Below, piece after piece: positions 8,050-15,613 of a DNA stretch of 34,091 bases. Under the pieces are notes generated by a model, which saw nothing but the letters and a program-made list of their open reading frames with translations, did not search any database and was not told the DNA's origin. The stretch's first letter is position 1. Each line of letters opens with the position of its first letter. The stretch is from contig DATGMF010000033.1 in the NCBI GenBank assembly GCA_035293765.1, positions 1-34,091 of the forward strand. Direction: 5' to 3'. Both the position numbers and the translations under genes were made by a program. The stretch comes from DASRHT01 sp035293765 (GTDB taxonomy: Bacteria; Chloroflexota; Ktedonobacteria; Ktedonobacterales; Ktedonobacteraceae).

Positions 8050-8922
8050 TTATACCCCGTTCTTGAGCCAGCGCCGCTCTTCTTTTGTAAGTGGAAGCTG
8101 TTCCACCGCCGACCGTACAATTTGCAAAACCTGTGCTACAATTTCTACATGTGCAGCTTGCATCACCGGTCTGGCAAAAGCAAATGTCTCACGATAAAGG
8201 TGGAGCGCAGCCATGCCTTGCGCTCTGAGGGGTGCAATATCTGTCGGACCTGCTTCCAGACCTGTTGCGATACGATGGTAACGCGTCCAGACCGAGTCGA
8301 GACCCGCCGCCTCCTGGACCTGCTGGTAGTAGGTACTGTTGTTGGTGATCAATGTTCCGTGACAGAGAGCTGTAAGCAGCGTTAATTCCGCGACCAGATT
8401 GCTAATCGCAAAAGCTAGCCCCGCTGCGTTCTCCTGTTGAAACTCGCGCAGCACCTTCTGGACATCTTCAGCCTTGAGCATCATCCATAAACTGACATTC
8501 TCATTCGCCGCCGCCTGGAGATCCTCCCAGCGAAACGCCTCGATCTCCGCCAGTAAACGAGCTACCGAGCCATCTTTGTCCAACAAAAGTTGATGTTTGC
8601 CACTGGCAAAGAGAATGACCGCTTGCGGTCGCTTCAACATCTCACGAATCTCGGTCACCGAAGTCATTTTGATGCTAATTAGCTTGCCCTGCCGATACAT
8701 GAAACGCTTGGGTGGTGGCCTCAACCCTTCGCGCCAGAAACAGGCCAGATCGACATCACTATAACGAGTCGCAGTTCCCCGCGCATAGCTACCCCCCAGT
8801 GTTATCCCTACGATATCTTCATGATCAAGTTCCTGTACCAGTGCTTGCAAAAATTCATCGCTGAGGCTAATCGTTTGCTGCTCCTGAATGTCATGTAGAG
8901 ATGTTTTTTGGGTTTCGCTCAC
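8050..8922 (-). CDS. Nucleotidyltransferase-fold protein (aminoglycoside adenylyltransferase-like)
   Basis: A 290-residue protein. Residues ~35-65 carry the polymerase-beta-type nucleotidyltransferase signature GITLGGSYARGTATRYSDVD, i.e. the GS motif and a DxD-type metal site. The rest is helical, as in kanamycin- or lincosamide-type and MNT-family nucleotidyltransferases (a HEPN-like C-terminal half is possible). Substrate is unknown. The GTG start at 8922 is preceded by AAGGAG at good spacing. It stands alone on its strand: the SHOCT gene upstream is separated by 419 bases containing a terminator hairpin, and the thiolase lies 120 bases downstream. No antitoxin-like small gene is adjacent. 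Confidence 0.75.
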   Translation of the reverse strand: MSETQKTSLHDIQEQQTISLSDEFLQALVQELDHEDIVGITLGGSYARGTATRYSDVDLACFWREGLRPPPKRFMYRQGKLISIKMTSVTEIREMLKRPQAVILFASGKHQLLLDKDGSVARLLAEIEAFRWEDLQAAANENVSLWMMLKAEDVQKVLREFQQENAAGLAFAISNLVAELTLLTALCHGTLITNNSTYYQQVQEAAGLDSVWTRYHRIATGLEAGPTDIAPLRAQGMAALHLYRETFAFARPVMQAAHVEIVAQVLQIVRSAVEQLPLTKEERRWLKNGV

Positions 8923-9153
8923 GAAATCGCTCCTTTTTCTTTTTCCATGATTTTATAAGAGATGGTATAGAGTCGATTCATTAAGAAAGGTTGACATCAG
9001 GTTTCTCCTGCTTATGGGACGAGAGCTATCATACAGGGCTATTCCAAGTCTCAGTATGGCACAAAGCTGAGCAAATAGGCAATGCTGTATAGCTCCACCT
9101 GATCCTCCCCTCTAAGAGCAAAGGTGATCGAGAAATATGATAAAAGTGAAGAA

Positions 9154-9192
9154 CGGGCGATAAATCGGACGCGATGAATCAGGTCTCTACGA
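9154..9192 (-). repeat. Dispersed repeat, copy A
   Basis: A 39-base sequence, on the minus strand beginning TCGTAGAGACCTGATTCATC and ending GATTTATCGCCCG. It closely matches the left end of the repeat element at 10479-10516 and, less fully, sites at 10665-10706 and 32626-32657. It is intergenic. Confidence 0.7.
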
Positions 9193-9272
9193 AGCATTAC
9201 AGCGACTCAAAAGCCTTTTTCAGAAGATTTTTTTCATGACAGAAAAGCTATGTGTTGAATAAAGCTTTACAT

Positions 9273-9317
9273 AAAGCACCTCAAGGAGACTCTGGCATCA
9301 TCTCCTTGAGGTGCTTT
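9273..9317 (-). terminator. 17-bp perfect hairpin, terminator of the SHOCT gene
   Basis: AAAGCACCTCAAGGAGA (9273-9289) and its exact complement (9301-9317) flank an 11-base loop. It begins 25 bases past the stop of the minus-strand SHOCT gene. The A/T ends of the stem would give a T-rich 3' end in either direction. Confidence 0.7.
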
Positions 9318-9341
9318 CATAGAGTAGCAAGCTGCTACAGA

Positions 9342-9608
9342 TTACTCGTACCTGGGTCCATCACTCCCTTGCAGCCGTTCACGCATCTGATTGAAGGTGA
9401 TTTCGTCGATCTCGCCGCGTGCGTAACGCTGGTGAAGGATTTCTAACGCTGAAAGCCTGGTTGGCGGCGTGTCGGAATGTGGCATGCCAGAATAGTATGC
9501 GCGAATGTGCCCGCTTCTGCCGTTGAACCAGCGGATCGCGCCCCATATAAGAAGCGCCATGAGGACCAGCCAGAATAACGAGGGCAGGAGCCAGAAGCCA
9601 TGTATCAT
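9342..9608 (-). CDS. Small SHOCT-domain membrane protein
   Basis: An 88-residue protein with one N-terminal transmembrane helix (residues ~4-24, LLPSLFWLVLMALLIWGAI), a short linker, and a C-terminal SHOCT motif (ALEILHQRYARGEIDEITFNQMRERL, ~53-78). SHOCT is a short helical oligomerisation module common in small bacterial membrane proteins; the exact role is unknown. The ATG at 9608 has a G-rich stretch almost touching it, so the true start is uncertain. About 130 bases upstream lies an ATGACA-N5-ATGACA repeat (9739-9756), and a TATACT -10-like box lies at 9692-9697. This suggests control by an OmpR/PhoB-type regulator. Confidence 0.75.
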   Translation of the reverse strand: MIHGFWLLPSLFWLVLMALLIWGAIRWFNGRSGHIRAYYSGMPHSDTPPTRLSALEILHQRYARGEIDEITFNQMRERLQGSDGPRYE

Positions 9609-9691
9609 TCCCCCAATGCATAAAATTTCTCTCTTTCTTTAGACTTGCGCTGTTTAGCTATTTTTGAACCAGATCAACGATCTGTACCCAG

Positions 9692-9756
9692 AGTATAGCT
9701 TTCGGGGGTGACAGGGACATGAACTTTGACCTCTTTTTTTGTCATCGCTTTGTCAT
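9692..9756 (-). promoter_or_regulatory. Promoter/operator for the SHOCT gene: 11-bp-period direct repeat
   Basis: On the minus strand ATGACA occurs twice exactly 11 bases apart (plus-strand TTGTCAT at 9739-9745 and 9750-9756). It is followed by an A-run and, further down, a TATACT -10-like box (9692-9697) without a good -35. Tandem sites at 11-bp period are typical of OmpR/PhoB-family response regulators that replace the -35. The same unit recurs at 9956-9973. Confidence 0.45.
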
Positions 9757-9873
9757 GTTCGTTCTCTCTTCCTGCCCATCATAGGCTGTATCGACGCTAT
9801 ATCCCTCATGAGCCAGGTTCATCTGGAGAGACGCATTAAGCCGATGATTATCTTCTACCACAAGGACTCGCAT
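9742..9873 (-). pseudogene. Truncated response-regulator receiver domain
   Basis: Starting at ATG 9873 (AGAGGG 10 bases upstream), the protein begins like an OmpR-family receiver: MRVLVVEDNHRLNASLQMNL, then AHEGYSVDTAYDGQE. The acidic pair VEDN and the first two helices/strands are present. After DGQE the homology ends abruptly (ERTNMTKR, stop), before the phosphoacceptor Asp. The rest of the receiver and the DNA-binding domain are gone. The breakpoint falls exactly at a copy of the ATGACA direct repeat, so the 3' part of the gene seems to have been replaced by promoter-type sequence. No sensor kinase is present. Confidence 0.75.
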
Positions 9874-9955
9874 TGAGAATATTCCCTCTTGTTTTAGCCT
9901 ATCTGCAACAACGCAGGTGATCATTCTATATTCTGTGCTGATTATCACATATCAA

Positions 9956-9973
9956 GATGACAGATCGATGACA
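9956..9973 (+). promoter_or_regulatory. 11-bp-period direct repeat, GATGACA x2
   Basis: GATGACA at 9956-9962 and 9967-9973 are followed by a run of A. This is nearly identical (ATGACA-N5-ATGACA-AAAAA) to the minus-strand site at 9739-9756. It lies ~110 bases upstream of the four-helix membrane protein gene and also upstream of the truncated regulator. It is a likely binding site of an OmpR/PhoB-type regulator. Confidence 0.45.
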
Positions 9974-10081
9974 AAAAATGCTCTAAATGTTCACATTGCT
10001 GTCATCTCTGCCGGCTACACTTTTGCCTCAAGACACTACTTTCTAGGTCATGTACGAAAAAAAAGAAAAGGAGTTCTGGTT

Positions 10082-10483
10082 ATGATGGGGATACGCATCA
10101 TAGTATGGGTTGCTCGTGTGGCTGGTGTGGGAGCATTGCTACTTGGATTGTCGTTCTGGATCGCGCAAATTGATCTTATCAGCATCCATATGTTGCTTGG
10201 CATCTCGCTCGCGCTCTCCATGATCGTTCTTGGCATTGTCATGCTTTTCATGCGCGGTATGAGGATATTGGGCGCATCCGCTATTGTCTATGCGCTGATC
10301 CTGCCCGTTTTTGGCCTGACGCAACCACGACTGCTCATTGGCGATCTGCACTGGCTGATTCAAACTGCTCACCTGCTTGTCGGCATCGGCGCGCTGGCAC
10401 TGGTACAATGGATCTATACGCGTTATAGTCAACTGAGGCAGGCAACGGCGACACACGCCAAAACGCACCCTTTCCCCTCGTAG
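10082..10483 (+). CDS. Four-helix integral membrane protein, unknown function
   Basis: A 133-residue, very hydrophobic protein with about four predicted membrane helices: ~4-27 (IRIIVWVARVAGVGALLLGLSF...), ~30-55 (MLLGISLALSMIVLGIVMLF), ~60-77 (ILGASAIVYALILPVFGL) and ~90-112 (LIQTAHLLVGIGALALVQWI). A short basic tail follows. The start at ATG 10082 is chosen because AAAAGGAG (10066-10073) is 8 bases upstream; the frame is open back to 9917 but that part is not protein-like. I do not recognise a named family. It has the look of small conserved membrane proteins common in Chloroflexota. Expression may depend on the direct repeat at 9956-9973. Confidence 0.7.
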   Translation: MMGIRIIVWVARVAGVGALLLGLSFWIAQIDLISIHMLLGISLALSMIVLGIVMLFMRGMRILGASAIVYALILPVFGLTQPRLLIGDLHWLIQTAHLLVGIGALALVQWIYTRYSQLRQATATHAKTHPFPS

Positions 10484-10706
10484 GGACCCGATTTATCGCC
10501 CCCGATTTATCGCCCGAACATCCCTTGTCCCTTCCCAGGCGGCCTCGAACGCCGCTATCCTCGTCGAGGGCGCAGCCAATGCTCGTTTTTGATCAACGAG
10601 AGCATTGACAGTGCCTTCTCCTCGACGATTTTCAGCGGAAGGAAACGATGCGCAGTGAGTTTGGCGGATATGCAATAAATTGGACGCGATCAATCGGGTC
10701 CCTACG
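10479..10706. repeat. MITE-like element with ~38-bp imperfect terminal inverted repeats
   Basis: The left end (10479-10516) starts CGTAGGGACCCGATTTATCG, and the right end (10665-10706) reads the same in reverse complement (CGTAGGGACCCGATTGATCG). Between them is an internal hairpin with CAATGCTCGTT / AACGAGAGCATTG arms near 10575-10610. There is no coding capacity for a transposase. Related single ends occur at 9154-9192 and 32626-32657. The element fills the gap between the membrane protein gene and shc. Confidence 0.6.
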
Positions 10707-10724
10707 GCAGTTCAGGCTTCAGCT

Positions 10725-12608
10725 TTATACCTGATCATCACAGGCTCCCGCCAGCGCCATAGTGGGGAATACATGCCGGTACAGGTGGTAATTGATGTAG
10801 AAATCGCGTGGGAAGCCTGTGCCTGTATACTCTCGCTCCTGCCAGGTGCCATCCACCTGGGTTTCGCGCAGATAGGTCAGGCCACGCAGACAGGCGGCAT
10901 GCCGGCCCATACCGGCTACTTGCAAGGCTAAGACGGCCCAGGCTGTTTGCGACGGCGTACTCTGCCCGACGCCCGCAAAGGAACTATCTTCGTAAGAATA
11001 GCAGGACTCGCCCCAGCCATCATCGCTGTTCTGATGCGCCAGCAGCCAGGAAGCGCCACGCTCAATCATATCCTGTACCGCATAGCCATTTTTGCAGAAC
11101 GCAGCAAGCGCCGAGAGCACACACCACGTTCCATAGATGTAGTTGACGCCCCAACGACCGTACCAGGCGCCGTCCGGTCGCTGCGTCTGCCGCAGATACT
11201 TGAGCGCCGTCTGTATGACCTGCTGTTTGCCTGGAGCATCGACGTGGGCCAGCATCTCCAGTACATGCGCCGTGACATCCTCGGAGGGCGGGTCCAACAA
11301 TGCCCCGAAGTCGGCAAACGGCAGCCGGTAGACGATCTGGCGCGTATTGTCCTTGTCAAATGCGCCCCACGCTCCGTTACTCGACCGCGTGACCAGCACC
11401 CAGCGCGTAGCGCGCTCCACAGCGTTCCGCACGACCGGCTCTGAGCTGGCTTCAAGCAATGCCAGGACGACGACCGCCGTATCGTCGATATCTGGGTAGG
11501 TATCATTCTCGAATTCGAATGCCCAGCCGCCACAGGGGACGCGACCGCAGCGCACCTGCCAGTCGCCGCCCGTGGAGATCTGTTCTCGCAAAAGCCATTG
11601 CACGGCGCGTTGTATGCCAGGGTGAGCGCGAGCCACGCCGGCGCGCCGCAACGCCAGCAGCGCCCAGGCGGTATCCCAGACCGGAGACATGCAGGCTTGA
11701 AAACGCCACCCACTTTCATCCTCCAGAGCAAAGCCCGCCTGCCCCTCGATTCCCCGGCGCATGACAGGGTGATCAATTCCCATACCCTCCAGGGAGAGCG
11801 CGATCAGCGAATATACCCAGGGCGGCTGAATGCCTCCCCAGCTCCCGTCGGCCTCCTGTCGCTCTACAATCCAATCGACCACGCGCCGCCGCGCACGCGA
11901 GCGGCCAGGCTGCCACGGCCCCGCCTCATAGAGCTTGAGAAGCTTATCGCTCCACCAGAAAAGACCTGAACCGGGGACGCGGGCAAGTAAGCCTTCGGTG
12001 CCTGGAGCTATCAGTTCGGATACATTGCACCCCAGCGACTTTATTGGACGTCGCGAGAGCACGATCAGCAGCGGAGCGATAGTGCCGCGCGCCCAGCAGG
12101 CGAAATCATAGATGTTGAACGGGACCCAGGGCGGCAGGTAGATCAGCTCCGGCGGCATGGTGGGAATCCCGGGCCAGGGGTACTGACCGAATAACGCCAG
12201 CCAGATCTTCGTAAAAACCCTGGCCTTCGCCACTCCCCCCTGCTGGTGAATAACTTTGAGCGCGCGCCGCATCACATCGCAGCCAGGATCAACACCGAGC
12301 ACCTTGAGCGCAACATACGCTTCAATCGTGGTGCTTAGATCGGCAGGAGCGCCGAAGTAGAGCGCCCATGAGCCATCTGCGCGCTGATCGTTGATGATGT
12401 GTCGAACGGCTCCGTTTTTGATCCGCTCCAGATCGAGCTCCAGAAAACGCAGCAGCAGAACATGCTCTGCCGTCATGGTCACATTTGTTTCCAGTTCGCC
12501 GCACCACCAGCCCTCACTATCCTGCCGCTCCAGCAACCATTGTACCGCACGTTCCAGCGATTGCTTCGACTCAGACCCCACCTCCTTGTTCAGTTTATCT
12601 GTCTCCAT
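10725..12608 (-). CDS. shc: Squalene-hopene cyclase
   Basis: A 627-residue class II triterpene cyclase that converts squalene to hopene/hopanol at the membrane surface. The protonating motif DxDDTA is present (DIDDTA, ~374). Many QW repeats run through both alpha/alpha-barrel domains (QDSEGWW near 30, QADGSWGG, QRPDGAWYGRWGVNYIYGTW, QNSDDGWGESC, QVDGTWQEREYTGTGFP). The C-terminal DFYINYHLYRHVFP is characteristic of bacterial SHC. Length is normal. The start ATG 12608 is preceded by AAAGGGTGA. It is divergent from hpnH across a 210-base interval, so both arms of the locus can be controlled together. Confidence 0.97.
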   Translation of the reverse strand: METDKLNKEVGSESKQSLERAVQWLLERQDSEGWWCGELETNVTMTAEHVLLLRFLELDLERIKNGAVRHIINDQRADGSWALYFGAPADLSTTIEAYVALKVLGVDPGCDVMRRALKVIHQQGGVAKARVFTKIWLALFGQYPWPGIPTMPPELIYLPPWVPFNIYDFACWARGTIAPLLIVLSRRPIKSLGCNVSELIAPGTEGLLARVPGSGLFWWSDKLLKLYEAGPWQPGRSRARRRVVDWIVERQEADGSWGGIQPPWVYSLIALSLEGMGIDHPVMRRGIEGQAGFALEDESGWRFQACMSPVWDTAWALLALRRAGVARAHPGIQRAVQWLLREQISTGGDWQVRCGRVPCGGWAFEFENDTYPDIDDTAVVVLALLEASSEPVVRNAVERATRWVLVTRSSNGAWGAFDKDNTRQIVYRLPFADFGALLDPPSEDVTAHVLEMLAHVDAPGKQQVIQTALKYLRQTQRPDGAWYGRWGVNYIYGTWCVLSALAAFCKNGYAVQDMIERGASWLLAHQNSDDGWGESCYSYEDSSFAGVGQSTPSQTAWAVLALQVAGMGRHAACLRGLTYLRETQVDGTWQEREYTGTGFPRDFYINYHLYRHVFPTMALAGACDDQV

Positions 12609-12699
12609 ATGTCACCCTTTCGCAAGAGAAAGAAGGATGTAGCCTCCGCTCTATCACTCACCCCTATCCGGTTTGCTTTCCTTCGTCGAATATGAAAAA

Positions 12700-12746
12700 T
12701 AGAGATTATTACAACAAGTATATACTAGTAAAGTAGAGATTATTAC
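12700..12746. promoter_or_regulatory. Direct repeat in the shc-hpnH divergent promoter region
   Basis: TAGAGATTATTAC occurs twice (12700-12712 and 12734-12746), 34 bases apart, with the palindrome TACTAGTA (12723-12730) between them. The interval is A+T-rich compared with the flanking genes and lies between the two divergent starts. It is a candidate shared operator for hopanoid genes. Confidence 0.5.
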
Positions 12747-12818
12747 GAAAACAACCGAAATACTACATATACATGCCTGATACAACTGATCGCTGCTATT
12801 AGGGAAGGAGAACAGGTT

Positions 12819-13883
12819 ATGGCGATCACGCTACGCCAGAATCTTCAGATCGCGCTATACGTCATCCAGCAACGGCTGAGGGGCCGTGACAAGTTTCCAC
12901 TGGTGTTGCAGCTAGAGCCGTTGTACCAGTGTAACCTTGCCTGTGCTGGCTGCGGCAAGATCCAGCATCCGCAGGATATCCTGGCGCGGCGGCTCTCCGT
13001 GCAACAATGCATCGATGCCGTTGAGGAGTGTGGTGCGCCCATCGTCTCTATCGCAGGCGGGGAACCACTGATCCATCGCGAGATCGGTCAGATCGTGACG
13101 GCCTTGCTTGAACGTAAGCGTTTCGTCTACCTCTGCACCAATGCTATTCTTATGAGCAAGAAGCTTGATCAGTTTCGTCCATCGCCCTATTTCTCCTGGT
13201 CGATCCACATTGATGGCTTACGGGAACGCCATGATCAATCGGTTGACCGGCAGGGGGTATTCGATCAGGCCATCGAAGCCATCGAGGAAGCGCAACGTCG
13301 GGGATTTCGCGTCACCACCAATACAACATTCTTCGCACAGGATAACGCGAGCAGCATCCGCGCTGTGCTCGACTTTCTGAACAACGAGGTGCAGGTAGAC
13401 GCCATGCAAATTTCTCCAGGTTATGCTTATGAGAAAGCACCAGATCAGGAACACTTTCTCGGGGTTGAGCGCACACACCAGATCTTTCGTCAAGCCTTTG
13501 CCGGTGGCAAGCGCAAACGCTGGCGCTTGAACCACTCCCCGCTCTTCCTGGATTTTCTGGAGGGCAAGGTCGATTTTGCCTGCACTGCCTGGGGGATTCC
13601 CAGCTACTCGGTACTGGGCTGGCAGCGCCCCTGCTATCTGCTGGCCGATGGATATGCCAGCTCTTATCGCGAGCTGATCGAGACGACGCAATGGGAACAG
13701 TATGGGCGAGGCAAAGACCCTCGTTGCGCCAATTGCATGGCGCACTGTGGCTACGAACCATCGGCAGTAATCGCCACCATGCAGTCTCCGCGTGAGTCAC
13801 TACGGGCTACCGTTGATGTGCTGCGTGGCAATATAAGATTGGGCAGAAATTTAAAGAGACGGCGGGCGAGAGCTGATGGCTGA
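12819..13883 (+). CDS. hpnH: HpnH, radical SAM adenosylhopane synthase
   Basis: A 354-residue radical SAM enzyme that joins a 5'-deoxyadenosyl group to hopene, the first step of side-chain extension. The 4Fe-4S triad is C38-x3-C42-x2-C45 (YQCNLACAGCGK). SIAGGEPLIH (SAM-binding GGE) and the HpnH-type segments SWSIHIDGLRERHD, VTTNTTFF and QISPGYAYEKAPDQEHFLG follow. C-terminal cysteines (CANCMAHCGYEPSAV) also match the family. GGAAGGAG lies upstream of ATG 12819. It is the first gene of a hpnH-hpnA-hpnG-squalene synthase run and overlaps hpnA by 8 bases. Confidence 0.96.
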   Translation: MAITLRQNLQIALYVIQQRLRGRDKFPLVLQLEPLYQCNLACAGCGKIQHPQDILARRLSVQQCIDAVEECGAPIVSIAGGEPLIHREIGQIVTALLERKRFVYLCTNAILMSKKLDQFRPSPYFSWSIHIDGLRERHDQSVDRQGVFDQAIEAIEEAQRRGFRVTTNTTFFAQDNASSIRAVLDFLNNEVQVDAMQISPGYAYEKAPDQEHFLGVERTHQIFRQAFAGGKRKRWRLNHSPLFLDFLEGKVDFACTAWGIPSYSVLGWQRPCYLLADGYASSYRELIETTQWEQYGRGKDPRCANCMAHCGYEPSAVIATMQSPRESLRATVDVLRGNIRLGRNLKRRRARADG

Positions 13884-14907
13884 GCAACCACAACAGGGGA
13901 TAGGAACAGGTGAGCTGGTCTTCTTGACGGGGGCCAGCGGATTTGTGGGCAGCCACATATTACGGGCCTTGCTGGCAGCTCGCTACCGCGTGCGCGCACT
14001 GGTACGCCCGGGCTCCAGGCCGCTACCTTCTCTTGAGGGATGTACTGCTGTCCAGGGCGATATCATGCGTCCAGGCGATCTGGTCCAACAGATGATGGGT
14101 TGCCGTTACCTTGTACATGCGGCTGCCCTCTATTCTTTTGCGCCACATATGCAGCAGAAGATGTTTGCCGTCAATGTGCAGGGCAGCGCCGGATTGTTGG
14201 AGGCAGCAAAGCTCGCAGGCATCGAGCGGGCCGTTGTGACGTCAAGCTCGTCAACGGTGGGACCGGCTCATGGGGAACGCCCGGCAACTGAAGATGATTG
14301 GGACGTAGAAGACGATGCCTCAGCATACCACAGGTCGAAGCTACAGCAGGCGCGGCTAGCATTGGCGGCACAGATACCGGTTGTCCTTGTCTTGCCGACC
14401 GCGCCCGTTGGACCGGAAGACTGGAAGCCAACCCCGACGGGAAAGATGGTGGTGGATTTCATGCGTGGACGCATCTTCGCCACATTATCCGGCGGCTTAA
14501 ACATCGTAGCGGTGGAGGACGTCGCCAGAGCGCATGTCCTGGCGCTACAATATGGACGCCCTGGAGAGCGTTACCTGGTGGGCGGTGAAAATATTAGCCT
14601 GCCTCAACTCTGGAAACGCCTGGCCGAGATTTGCGGTCGCCCGGCCCCGACGGTGCGCATTCCCTTTACGCTAGCTCTCACCCTCGGCTGGGCCGACGAG
14701 CTGCGTTGTCAGCTCTTGCGCCACAGGGCAGATGGCATGGCCGCGCCGCTCATCCCCCTCGAAGGTGTACGTATGGCTCGCCATCACATGTATGCCTGCT
14801 CTGCCAAAGCCCGATCAGAGCTTGGCTATGCAGCAACGTCGGTGACTGCGGCCCTGGAACGCGCGGTTCAGTGGTATCGGGACAATGGCTATACGACATA
14901 CCAATAA
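13876..14907 (+). CDS. hpnA: HpnA-like NAD-dependent epimerase/dehydratase
   Basis: A 343-residue extended short-chain dehydrogenase of the hopanoid-associated sugar epimerase type. The Rossmann motif is FLTGASGFVGSH (~13-24). The DIMRPGDL and VHAAALYSF segments follow, then the active-site TSSSSTVGP (Ser) and YHRSK (Tyr-xxx-Lys). The GGENISLPQLWKRLAEI region matches HpnA proteins. HpnA acts somewhere in hopanoid side-chain modification; its precise reaction is not settled. Its ATG lies inside the end of hpnH, and hpnG begins inside its own 3' end, indicating tight translational coupling. Confidence 0.9.
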   Translation: MAEQPQQGIGTGELVFLTGASGFVGSHILRALLAARYRVRALVRPGSRPLPSLEGCTAVQGDIMRPGDLVQQMMGCRYLVHAAALYSFAPHMQQKMFAVNVQGSAGLLEAAKLAGIERAVVTSSSSTVGPAHGERPATEDDWDVEDDASAYHRSKLQQARLALAAQIPVVLVLPTAPVGPEDWKPTPTGKMVVDFMRGRIFATLSGGLNIVAVEDVARAHVLALQYGRPGERYLVGGENISLPQLWKRLAEICGRPAPTVRIPFTLALTLGWADELRCQLLRHRADGMAAPLIPLEGVRMARHHMYACSAKARSELGYAATSVTAALERAVQWYRDNGYTTYQ

Positions 14908-15586
14908 TGGAGAAGCTTTGAGGCATTATCATACTGATCACCAAAATGCCGCATCGTTACAGGCAATACATAATGTGGAGATTCTGGCGCCAACCCTCCT
15001 TGAATACTGGGCTGTGCGCTGGATGCTTCCCCATGCGCGTGTGAGCCTTGCAGGGGTGCGGCTAGCTCGTTGGCGAGGCGCTAGCCGAAGATCCATCGTA
15101 GTTGTGTGCGGGCTGGCAGGCGCGCTCACACCTGATCTGCTGCCAGGAACGGTGCTGGTTCCCAGATGGGTTGGCCTTGCAGACGGCAGCATCATGCACT
15201 GCGATACCGCCATGAGGCAAGCGTTGGAGGCTGCCGCGCGCAGGTTACATTTCCAAATGCACACCGGTCCATTGCTGACCGCCCAATCCCTCGTCGTTGG
15301 CGATGATCGCTATCGCTGGTACCACCAGGGCTTTATGGCTGCCGATATGGAGACGGGGCTGCTCGCGGCACGAAACTTGCGCGTGGCGACGATTCGGGTC
15401 GTACTGGATAATCCAGAACACGGCATCTCTCCAGACTGGTTGCAACCCACCAGAGCGCTGCTGCAACCACAACTCTGGCGAGAACTGCTCTGGCTCAGCC
15501 ACGAAGCGCCTCGCTATGCTCTACGGGCAGGGCAGGTACTGAAAGTCGGGCTTGGCATCATGTCAGGCAACATGGCTGTTGAGTAA
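14885..15586 (+). CDS. hpnG: HpnG, adenosylhopane nucleosidase/phosphorylase
   Basis: Up to 233 residues of the nucleoside phosphorylase family (PNP/MTAN fold). HpnG removes adenine from adenosylhopane to give (phospho)ribosylhopane, the step after HpnH. Visible family blocks are VVVCGLAGALTPDLLPGTVLVP, LLTAQSLVVGDDRYRW and the nucleoside-binding AADMETGLLA. Similarity to the family begins at about EILAPTLLEYWAV. The ATG at 14885 overlaps hpnA by 23 bases and has only a weak ribosome site. A TTG at 14918, 5 bases after GGAG, is a real alternative start. Being third in the hpnH-hpnA-hpnG order strongly supports the assignment. Confidence 0.88.
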   Translation: MAIRHTNNGEALRHYHTDHQNAASLQAIHNVEILAPTLLEYWAVRWMLPHARVSLAGVRLARWRGASRRSIVVVCGLAGALTPDLLPGTVLVPRWVGLADGSIMHCDTAMRQALEAAARRLHFQMHTGPLLTAQSLVVGDDRYRWYHQGFMAADMETGLLAARNLRVATIRVVLDNPEHGISPDWLQPTRALLQPQLWRELLWLSHEAPRYALRAGQVLKVGLGIMSGNMAVE

Positions 15587-15613
15587 AGGTTGTTAGTGGA
15601 AGGAGTTAACATA

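Larger units (their letters stand above)
8923..9341. other. Gene-free interval with dispersed repeat and terminator
   Basis: This 419-base gap has no convincing reading frame. It must hold the promoter of the minus-strand nucleotidyltransferase gene (A+T-rich stretch around 8940-8970). It also carries a copy of a dispersed repeat at 9154-9192 and a strong hairpin at 9273-9317. Confidence 0.6.

Noticed and set aside
8050..8922. Nucleotidyltransferase-fold protein as the missing CD-NTase of the HORMA-TRIP13 cassette
   Set aside because: It is about 19 kb away on the other strand, in a different gene context. Its GSYARGT/DVD motif and length fit antibiotic-type nucleotidyltransferases better than CD-NTases.
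9917..10081. N-terminal extension of the four-helix membrane protein
   Set aside because: The segment covers the direct-repeat promoter and is not protein-like; AAAAGGAG sits just before ATG 10082.
11066..11776. Long minus-strand frame overlapping shc (236 codons)
   Set aside because: It lies wholly inside shc in another frame; its Arg/Ser/Cys-rich translation is typical of shadow frames in G+C-rich genes.
13218..13800. Minus-strand frames of 160-175 codons opposite hpnH
   Set aside because: Antisense to a well-supported radical SAM gene, with no ribosome site and no recognisable domain.
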